A stretch of DNA of 64,000 nt from Datnioides undecimradiatus (taxonomy: Eukaryota; Chordata; Actinopteri; Lobotiformes; Datnioididae), in assembly GCA_008933995.1 (NCBI GenBank), contig WARS01000016.1:5990215-6054214 (forward strand), read 5' to 3'. The notes beneath the pieces were generated by a model that did not search any database, had not been told where the DNA came from, and was given only the letters and a program-made list of their open reading frames with translations. This document shows positions 37,514 through 48,500 of the stretch, in pieces (within the stretch, counting starts at the first letter, position 1; each line of letters starts with the position of its first letter). Both the position numbers and the translations under genes were made by a program.

Positions 37514-38068
37514 GCACAAACAAATATGCATCATATGCAACCTGAATATTCCATTTGATCCAATCAGAGATAGAAAAGAGGATTTTGACAAAGATGCCGA
37601 GTGCCCTCACGCTGCGTTGGATATAAGACACAGAGAAAATAACATTTTCTGTGACGTGACAGTGAAAAAAAACAAAACCCAAATCAAAACCTGTAGAAAA
37701 GTGGACGAGTGTAAACAACAGTCACCTTTAGATCCACTGGTCAGTCACGCACACAGTGTGTCGAGACCGAAGACATTAACAGATGGCATCCGTGAAAGCT
37801 CTAGTTACATCAGTGCACAAACGACGGGGCGCTCGCAGAGCAGGACCACGTAAAGCTGCAAACTGTCAAAAACGTCGTAGCCGACTGGGACACGAGATGA
37901 GCTATGTTAAGAAACATTCAAAACTTTCCTATCATTGTTAATAAATTCAGCGTTTTTTCGAAACATTACGTTCAGACTGAGCTAAAGATACTGTTTAACA
38001 ATTGTTTGTCTACATATCATGTCTGACTCTTTGGTGTCTGAAGACCTGATTGTCCAGAAGGAATGTTA

Positions 38069-38247
38069 AGGCCTCGGTATGCTTCAAGACAACATGCCTG
38101 CGGGATCGATCGACAGCACCTGAGACCCGCCTTTGCGTACGCCCGTGTCAAAATGGGTGTGATGTGAGCTTTTCTAGTGACGCGCACTCTTTGCCTGCGA
38201 AACGCAACAGCTGCGGTCTGAAGTTCGTCTGAAGCATACGGAGGCCT
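38069..38247. mobile_element. PIF/Harbinger-like MITE
   Basis: A 179-bp element with 18-bp terminal inverted repeats, AGGCCTCGGTATGCTTCA at the left and AGGCCTCCGTATGCTTCA as the inverse of the right (17 of 18 match). It is flanked on both sides by TTA (38066-38068 and 38248-38250), the 3-bp target duplication of PIF/Harbinger transposition. There is no coding capacity. Its sharp ends suggest a fairly recent insertion. It lies between the two candidate MARCHF1 poly(A) signals. Confidence 0.8.
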
Positions 38248-38367
38248 TTAACACCATCCGCAGGGTGTTCACACCTAAAACTCAGTGCAGTTTGAGAAAG
38301 TGCATTCAGGAATAAAGCGCTCAACGTACCACGACCCTAGTCTTGACAAACGTCTCTTGCTGATGGC

Positions 38368-38373
38368 TTTATT
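38368..38373 (-). terminator. Possible proximal MARCHF1 poly(A) signal
   Basis: AATAAA on the minus strand about 290 bases beyond the MARCHF1 stop codon. It would give a short 3' untranslated region that excludes the MITE. Confidence 0.4.
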
Positions 38374-38664
38374 TCCCTTTTCCTTCAAGTGTCCTCACCT
38401 CTGTTCTCCACTTCCTCGTCCGCCACATTCTTCCTTACTCAGCACTTTTAGTTCGCTGCAGCCCTTCAGCCATCCGGGTTTCCTTTGACCACTGAAAGAT
38501 TTGGAATTTGTCCACAGCGTCTCGAGATCAGTAATCAAAGCAGCTGAGGTTAACAACGCTAAAAACACTGTGTGAGTCTGAAATCACACCGTGCTCGCAC
38601 CAGCTCGTGTTGTCGGATGAGCAGTGTGTGATTCGGGACTCTTTCTGAGCAGGAGGGGAATCAG

Positions 38665-41600
38665 TCAGACGGGGTTTTGTGCCGGCGCCACCGCGGCCTC
38701 CACTGACATGTCTGAGTCCATCGGCGCCTCTGGAGCCGTGACGGGCGCAGGACTGACTGGCACCTCCACAGTTTCGTGCGTTCCGTTGGTCAGGACGCTG
38801 GGCCGGGCCTGAGAGCTGTGCAGGCCTTTCTCGGGGCAGTTCTGCACAGTGATGATGCGGTTGAAGGCCTTGAGGCGGCGCCACAGCTGCAGGTAGACTT
38901 TACACTGGATGTACATGAAGATGAGGCCGCCCGTGAAGCCTATGGCCACCACGATCAGCTTGGTCCAGAAGGGCCACTCGAGCACACCTGAAGGCACACA
39001 CACACATACAAACACACGCAGCTGTCAGTCAGCCTGCAGGGCGAGTGATGGAACATGATGGCGGCATGTGCGGAGCTTTGCTTACCCTGTGGCGAATAGT
39101 ACTTCAGAAGAGATACTCGCCATAAGTCCTCTGCAATCAAGAGTGAGTGTAATTTCTATTTATTCCTGTGGTCTCTGAGTAAACCTGTGCTATGCCATCA
39201 CTTATGCTGTACAGTAGGTATATATTAATGTTAGAATTAATATATATGAAGTGTTTTTGACACACTGCATCTATGATTTCTGCCTCTAACCTTCGGTCCT
39301 ACAGGAGGAGGGTGATCATACAAAACACCGTGACCACAGCACCACACACCACACCATCAGGGAACACGAACACACAAAAGCTCCGAGCCGGTGATGTAAA
39401 TCTTGAAAAAGTCCAACAAATGTCCTGTTCATATTTCTTCGCTGCTCATGCAGAGGAAATAAACCCTAAACATTAAATCATATGAAAACATATGGATGGT
39501 TTTTGCATATTTGGTTTATTGAGACGCCGAATTATCGGAACTATTTTGGAGAGAGGTTTGTCTCCATTTACGTCAGCACAGTACACAAATTAGACGCACA
39601 GGCTCATTCTGTGTTGTTATTGAGCCACAGAGGACCTGAAAACCTCGCTGCTGGATTCTTCTCTTTGTGATCAACACGAATGCGAAACTCAACTGTTTTC
39701 ACCACAGTTGTGTTTGCACAGTTTCCTTTTCCAACAATGATAGTAGCTCGTGCTCTTTCACACCCCGCTGTTGTACTTTCACCAGCGTTGGCATTGCTGT
39801 GCCATGATGATATTATTTATGGTAATATATGATTACGGTATAAAATAAAACATGGAGTAAGAGTTCACACTGATGGATCATCCATGCAAGTTGACTTTCC
39901 AAACAATAACTGCCTAAAAATGGGAGATCTTTAAAAGAAAATGTGGCCTATAATATTGTGAAGGTTTTGCAATTTGTAGTTTATGAGTTAATAAAAAAGG
40001 TAATACCCCCAGTTTAGCTCATTATTCTGACACAAGTCTGTGTTTTTTACAGGCTGCAGGTCCAAACATGATCATAAACACACACATCTTGGTGTGTGCC
40101 AGTGTGTCTTTTTAAAGCCACTGATGTTATTTATCCTCAAAGCTGCTGCACCTTGTCGCCTCATTTCAAGAAAATCTTAAAGCAACACGGTTTGATTTAC
40201 ATCATTTGTTCGCATCGGTGTGGCAAACTAGCTAAAATGACTTGGATTACATATGTGCACTTATCCAAGCCCTCGCTCTGCGAGGTAAATCCTCTAACAT
40301 CCAGAGGGATTACTGGGGATTTACTCGCACAAATATGTTTTAACCAGTTTTACTAGACTTACAGAAACACGGACACTAGGAGTCACTACACAGGAGACAT
40401 CAGCAGAGTCAGACAGGTGTGAAGATAAGCAGGTGAAAATACTGAATGTACCCTGTGGAGGTCCTGTATTGTTTGTGTTAGTTAGGGTGTTATACAGATT
40501 TTTGGCAATATTACATACTTACAGGTTTTATTGTTATAGTTTTATAACTGTGACATATGTGCATTTTATATTTTTAAATCATGGAAAAATTGCACAACCC
40601 AACTACATCCACCTACGCTGCGTTGTTGATTTGATTTCTGATCATTAAATATTCATTGTTCTAACATGTCTTTTTACAATATCTCAGCAGTGTAGCACCT
40701 TACATTTCCTGCTGTAGGCGAATGTAAACAATGCAGTTTTTTTAAAAAAACGATGCTTTGTAATTATTCACTGAGGTAGGGAATGTATCGCCGTGCTTTT
40801 TAAAAATACTTTTAGTTTAGAGTTGATGAATGTGAAGAAAACTCTCCGTGGTTCCTCTAATGTGTGTCATAAATATGTTACTTTGCGTGTCTCTGGTGTG
40901 TGAGAGAGGAGGTGGGGAGGCGGAGAGGGAAAGCACTGACCGTTCTTCCCAAGTCTGATCTCTTCCATGGTTCTCTTGACCAGAATGTAGACTGACCACA
41001 ACATACACACTATTGCTATCAGGTGAAACAGCACTGAGCAGAAGATCTTCCTGCACTCATTCTTCGACATGTGTAGCTTCTCCCACTGTTAGACAGAGGG
41101 ATGGAGGAGGAGAGAGGAGGAGAGGCAACATTGGTTAAACTGTGAAATTCATTATTACAGCCTCCGATGTCGCCATCCGGCGGAGTCAATCTCAGTTTGC
41201 AGCTTTGGATGAGGTTTATTAGCGTGGGCCTACCTTGCGTAAAGGTTTGAGCTTCGTCTCCATGACGAAGTCAAACTTGCAGAGTTCACAGCAGCGGGTG
41301 TCTGACGATTTGATCCACTGGTTGAGACAGGTCTGGTGGACGAAGCTCAGGCTCCCCGTGCAGCGACAAGGCGTAATCAACGGGCACTCGTCATCCCCCT
41401 CACAGTGGCAAATCCTACACACACACACACACACAGAACATACACATCAGAACAGGTGGTGATTGGGGGTATCAGTATCATCTGTATACTGAGAATTTCT
41501 GTTTTTGTACAATAAAGTGAAAGTTGAACTTGAACCTGATGCATAGTAGTAGTAGTCACACACACACACACACACACACACACAACACAACCCTAACTAA

Positions 41601-44600
41601 CCTGCAGACCTCCAGCTCAGAGTCATCAGCGCAGGGCTTTGGTGTGCTTCCATTCACACCACAGTGTCTCTGCAGAGTGGGTGCCGACATGTCCCCGCCC
41701 CCCGACCCCTTTTCCTGGTATCTCTTGGTGATGAGCTCCTCGCCGTCCTCAGCCAATGAAGAGCTGCCTCCTGGGCTGCGCAGCTTGTGGCTCTTCTCCT
41801 TATTTCTGCTCTGGGAGCCTTCCCTCGGCGAAACGTGGCCGTCTCTCTTCATCGAGGCCCTGCTGCTGTGCCGCTTCTTCAGGCCTCCGCTGTCCTCCAC
41901 CAGAGGCTGGTTCTCCTTCCCTTCATCCGAGCCCACCGACTGCAGCTCCATGATTTCTGTTTTGTCCTCTGCTGCCTTGCCCCCATTCTGCGCCCCCCTC
42001 TCCCGGCTGCTTCCACTGCGGCGGCGCACTCTTCGGGCCTTCTCTTTGCTCCAGCTGCGGGCCTCGCGCCACGCCTCATCCTCAGAGGTGGAGTCTGACT
42101 GCGGGACACCTGAGCAGCGGAGGCGAGGTGGGAGCTCTCTGCGGTTCTTGGATGACCGCTCCCTCTTCTCCCCCTGCTCGCCACGGTCAGAGCTGAGGCT
42201 GCGGTCGCTGCGGTCGGTCTGCTCCTCTTTGGCGTTGGCTTCCACGCAGTCGAAGGCAGTGCAGCTGTTCCTCTTGCGGCGGTGACGCCGCTTCACCTGC
42301 TTCTTCTGGGCCTGAGCTGACGAGCCCAGAGCTGTGCTGGTGACTGTCATCACAGAGGTGTGTGTGGGCTTGTTGTGTTTGATTGATTCAGAGGCATCCT
42401 CCTCTAAACGGGTCAGCTGGCCAGAACTAAGGAGACACAGACGCACAATCCCACACACGCACAGACACACACAGATGGAGATGTGTAAAAACAAGATGAA
42501 ACACAATGGAAAAGACATACATGTGATTATGTGAACAAACAGGCTGAAACCTGAATGTATTGACTGACTGCAAGCACTTCACATGACTCAATCGACCCAA
42601 ACTGTAAAAAATATACAACTTAAAAGTCGTTCGTTCCTCCTCCAGGGTCGATTGATATTAGAACAGTATAAAGCCTGATCCCAGACATCAGGATCACTGT
42701 TCACACCTCAGTGATTCAAACAAGCCTGTGTACGTCATTCACTCCTTGAAGATGTACAGCTGAATAATGAGCTGAAAATGAAAATGGTGATTTAGTCTAA
42801 TGATCTTAGGTTAGATAATCAGAACAGGAGATGGTGAATATGAGATGATTTGACCATGTCAGGTGACAAAACCGAGGCTCCAAGCACTCACATACATAAC
42901 ATGTCTGTAATCAAACACGGCATCCTCCCGCCAGCTTTGAAAGCGCAGTACTGAGCCCGACGACCACACCAGCAGTGGACACAATAAACTGAAGGACCAT
43001 TTCTGCAATCAGCCGTCTTCCTCTCATTGATCGCGCTATGGGAGCACCATCGGATTTCACCATCCATTTCAATTTTGTTAATACCCTCGGGGTGCGGCAG
43101 ACCGTGCTAATTGATTCTCCCACTCAGTGGAGGAGAAGCTCCTCACTGTGCATGTTAACATGGCAGAGAGAACTGTGGCCACTCTGGAGGCCGGCTTTGA
43201 GGGAGAGGTATTCAAGGTTCGTCAGCCCCAGGTAACTGTAAAATCAGGGTCACGTTTAAAAAAGGCGCCGTCTTACCTGCATATGTCCTGAGAAGACGGG
43301 CTGATGGACGTTCTCGAGGCTGTGGTCAGTCCTGTCGTAGAGTTGCTGGCCTGAAACAACGAACAGACTCAAATTAGCTTGTATGTTGTTACTTAAACAG
43401 CGCAGTTTACCCACTTTTTAATGACCACGCAATCAAAATAAAGGGAAATTACCTGAAAAATGATTTTAAGAAAGCTGACAAACAGCTCTGACATATTAAA
43501 GCTATATGACTGTCCAGGTACATACAGCAGCCAAGGAGGGACACTATCAGTAATTCTGAGTGTTTGTGCCAAATCTAAGCCCAGTGTTCACTTTCTTTTT
43601 AGCTCTGGTTTGGCCTCCACCAACTCCTGGAGATGCATCTCCAATTAAAATTAGTCGCTAACATTGTGTCCATACTGCTGACGCTAATAATCCGTCAAAT
43701 ATTAATTTAACAGTTGGAGATTCAAAACATCATTTAGTGTCTCATAAATCAAACAACAGTGTGTACCCAGAGCAACCTCGTATCGATCTGTTAGCAACAC
43801 TCCTAGCATCAACACATTCTAGTGCATCACTCCCTGCTTGGACATATGAACCGTGACCTTGATATTGGCCCCTTTAAGCGGTTACCTTGGAGATGTTGCT
43901 GGATCGACTCCCTGAGCGTCCAGGGGCCTTTCTCCCCTGCAGCGAGAAGGAGAGACAGAAAATCATTAGGGGGGATGCAGGGATGTGATGCTTTAATGGC
44001 ACCTGAGCGGCTGGAGGTGTTGAAAGCAGCAACTTCTCTGGCACACGGCACAAGATGTAACATTAGTAAGATATTAAAACAGCATTTCACTGCACTCACA
44101 CCAAAACAGGAGCTCTTTCGTAGACCTTCTACCAACAATTGTCTCTTTATCTTCAGTTTAGTCTAAAATGCTGTAAAACATGTTTAAATATGCCCACGGC
44201 AAGTTCTAGAAGTTCGAGCTGATGTCTCGAAATGTTGTCTTATGTGGGATATTTAAATTTGAACATTATAAAACGTGAAAAGCGGCAACTCTTTGCATTT
44301 AATGAGGCTGAAACCAAAAATATTTTCCATGTTTGCTTATTTAACAGTTCATTAGTTACCAGCGTTCTCTATTACTTTTCTGTCAATCAACTAATCGCTT
44401 AATCGACTAATTGTTTCAGCTCTAATCCACTGTCAGGTTCATTTTGCCCAAAGGTTTCAACATAATAAACTCTGTGAAGGAAATGTTTGTTCAAACGCGC
44501 TCTCGCTCAAAAAGAAGATCCCAAAAAGACCCCAGAAGTTTGTAGAAGGTTAGAAATGTGGGCACAATGTGTAGGTTTTGTTGCATAAGAAAGACAAACC

Positions 44601-45435
44601 GCTAGATGCTCTGACTTAGCCATAACAGCAAAAACATTACGATTAAACTAAGCAGCTTTTAACATCGCCGGCATATTTATTTTTCAGTGTTGGCTGGGTA
44701 TGTGATGATTGGTTGAAATCCAGCGTCAGGAATCATGCGTGGACATGTGTCCTGTTATTTCATTGTGACAACGGCTAAAGCCAGCCAATCCAATTACCTG
44801 GTCGTCTTGCACAAGGTGCTGCTCTGCAATGTGTCTCTATTTAAAGCAAACTAATAGCACTTTTTCTGGAACTTCCTAGAGCGCTGATTGCCTGAACTCA
44901 ACTGGTAGATGGTAGACCTTGAACTCAACCCCTCAGACATCTGTGGCCTCATTTACCGGTGCTCCCTGGGAGTTGGCAAGTATTAACGCTGGTGAACCGC
45001 CATGGACAAAAAATTCCTTCCTTGGTATTAAAATCACGTTTTCTCCATTTATTCTAGAGACACCGAGACAATCCAGGCTAGCAGGAGGTGACCCGCAATT
45101 TTATATCACAATATCCACATTATCCAACAAAGATATGATCTATTTTTTTGAGAAATGAATAATGGCTCAAATAACCTGGCATCAATTATTCAACGAGTAA
45201 ATACCAGACAAATCAAAGTGGTTTCACCTTGTTCAGTATGTGTCATCGCATTGCCCACCAACACCTCTCCTAGTTCGGCTGTGTTCACATGAGGTGAGGT
45301 CATCTCGTGTTAAAACGTGGAGTAATTGGATTCAGGCTGCGTAGCTGCATCTCTGCATCTCTGCCCAGTCCACCACTAGCCTCAGCTTTACTGTGCATAT
45401 ATGAACTCAGGTCGGCCTCTGAATGAGCGATGTGA

Positions 45436-45502
<67 letters not shown>

Positions 45503-48500
45503 GCATTGATCGTTTCACGGGGTCAAGCAAGACAGCCTGCCAACTGTCTGCTGTTGGAGTGACTGAGCAGGGGAAAATAACTGAAGCTCAAATTCAAGTA
45601 ATAGTTAAAGAGATTAAGAAAATTAGACGCAAAGTTAAAAGTTGTTTTTTTTTAAATGTCCTTATTTCTAATCCAACAATCCAATCAAAAGACCAAAACC
45701 AAAGATGCAGCTGTTTGTCTCTGTTTGTCTGTCGATGCGTTTTGATTTTCCCTCCTGTCTGCGCCCAAGATAATCTTTCAACACAGGTCACACATCTATC
45801 TGGGGCCAGGCAGACACCTCTGTCTGCATTTAAAACGTATTGATACCTGTCATGGCTGAATTCTTTAGTCATTATAGATTGACCACTGTTGGATCAAGTG
45901 TGTATCAATATTTCAGCGCCGGCGGTCAGGGTGGCTGGGTAAATTCTTCTTTTTTTTTTTTTTACTTTTGTCAGTTCTTTTTCCATGTATCTGGGGGAAC
46001 TGACAATTTAAAAAAATGAAATAAATAAAACAAGCATCCTAAAATATGCTAAAATATGCTTAAATTAAAAGACACAAGGAAACAGGGAAAACTTTTGGAC
46101 GCTGTCGTTTTAAGTTCAAACATGAATATGGACTATTTCTGGGCCTGAATTAATGTGCGTATGTATCAGGATCAACCCATTTTCAGTGTTTTGATAGGAT
46201 CCCGTGACTATAATTATAATTATTTAACTACTCCACAGCTCCTAAAAATCAATATTTCAACTGAATACAAACGGTCTTTAACATGTGTCTTCTCACATCT
46301 ATTTGGAGAATATATGTATATGTCATAGACAGTATGACAGTTAGAGATTTGGCCATATGAGAGTTTTAAGCTTTACATATCTTTAAGGATATGTACTTTG
46401 TTTGTAATGTCTCATGTGGGTGGTGCCTTTATATTATTTATACTTGACATATAAAAAGTGATCCAGAGCTTTGGTGTACCAACCCACACATAGACACAGT
46501 TGTGGGTAAGCTCTGTGCAACAGAAACCAGTGAAAATAAAGAGAGAGAGACACTGACAAGTAGAAGACTGCATCATGTAAGCTGATCAAGGGATTTGCTG
46601 ATAGCCAGGTTTAAATCAGTAGTCCTGCGTGGAGTCAAGGCAAACACTCTGCAACCTCCTCTGGTTGTTACAGGAGAAGGACACACGAACTGGGCCCAGG
46701 GCACATTTGTAATGTTTGGTAGTTGCACAGCACAGATCAGTTATTCAGTAAGAGTCACGAAACAGGCCATCTGCAAGTGAACCACTGCTGCAAACTTCCA
46801 TCATGGGGTTAAAAAGACTAAAATAAAATGGCTTTAATTATGAATAGCTAATAAAATATAAATACATTTAAATTACGATTTTCATTAGTCGGCATTTGCA
46901 TTTCTAGGATACAGACGTTTGTGCCTCTTTATCATTTTAATGCTCTCAGACATGTGCCGCATTCATGTGCTCATGTAGAGCTCTACATCCTCAGCTGAGC
47001 TGTCGCAAAACATAATCTAACAAACAATGAACATTTCTGGTTATGATGAAAAGCAGAGGGAGAATTTGATTAATCTTCACTGAAATAAACTATGTTTAGC
47101 TCTATCTGTCTGAGATCTGCGTCTGCACAGGGCATGAACACAGCACTGACTTTTTTTTTTAAGTAGATAACAAAATGGACATTTTTATGTTGGATGTATG
47201 AGTGACACTTGTTAGACATTGAAAGAACACTTCACCATCTTTGGAAATACACCAAAGAGTGAGTTACAGAGTGAGAAGAGGAGATGTATCCATTGCCTCC
47301 TTATAGTTTATAGAGAGACTGATCTAACAGGTGGTTAGCATTGCTTAGCACTAAGACTGAAAACAAGGGAGAAAGAGCTGGTCTTATTGGATGTGAGCCA
47401 GTAACCCAACCTTCCAAGAATCCCCCTTTTAATATTTATACCAAGGAAAGTGTGAGAAGTTTCCATGTTTTTTAATGCGTTAGAATAACTATTTTGTATA
47501 TTGTCAGCACCTCTGCCCAGAAGGCCATCTCCTCTCTGTTTCCAGTCTTTGTAATCTGAGACTGGCACATCTGAACAAAGCGAAACAGCAGCCGAGTTTG
47601 CCGTCCATGTGCTGCACTTCAGTCTTGCTAACGTCAAACAGGTTTCTATGTGATTTGCATCGACAAGCTAAATGAAGAGAGAGAGAGCTTAGAGCTTTAA
47701 GACTAAACCATTCATTTAGAAAAAGGAGCGGTAACAGTAAGTCCTGCCGATAGATGTTCAGATAAATGGCATTTTATTTTTGCCAGCTGTATGTGTGTGT
47801 AAATAGTGTAACGCTGGATAATGTTGGTGTTCATTAAGTCTACTCGAAAATAAATGAAAATCACAAAACAGCAGTGTGGTAAGTATTAAATAGTTTAAGC
47901 TAGCTGTGTGGCTACATCAATAACAGATGTGTCCTGAAGTAAGAGAAAAACAGGAGGGGAAAATGAAATGTAATATTTTATGGCCGAATAAAATTAGGAG
48001 GACAGCGATGTGAGGACTAGCCTCTGATTAAACCTCGGGGGGTTTCTCCTGCTATGCACACTGGTCTGTAACATCTGCACAAGAAATGCATCTGCGTCAT
48101 TATCATACTGATTTCCCATCTCTTCTGCTCATGCCTAATAAACACAGACAGACTACAGGCATTTTTGAAAAGGAAAATTATCTATTCCCTTAAATGTATA
48201 GGCCAATTTGCAAGACAGGTTTGAATCCTAACTTCAGATAGAGAACCCCTGATGCAACATCCAGTATCCCGTTTTTAAAGCCTGACACAAGAAAACGCTG
48301 GTTTCCAAAGGTCATCGAAGAAAGTTTCACATGAACCACATAATCACAGTGAAACATAGCTGCTACGAGCACAGTTACAGTTCAACTTACAGGTTTAGTG
48401 ATAATGAAGTGCTGCATTAGAGATAAAATCCTGCTGTCACTTACCTGAGCACCTGCCCCTCTGCCGACACTCTCGCTCTGATGCACAGCAGAGACTTTGG

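Noticed and set aside
41524..42285. 253-codon plus-strand open frame
   Set aside because: Antisense shadow of the MARCHF1 cassette exon, whose codon bias keeps the opposite strand open; no start context or domain.
47335..47637. 100-codon minus-strand frame in the MARCHF1 intron
   Set aside because: Lies entirely within a decayed dispersed fish repeat.
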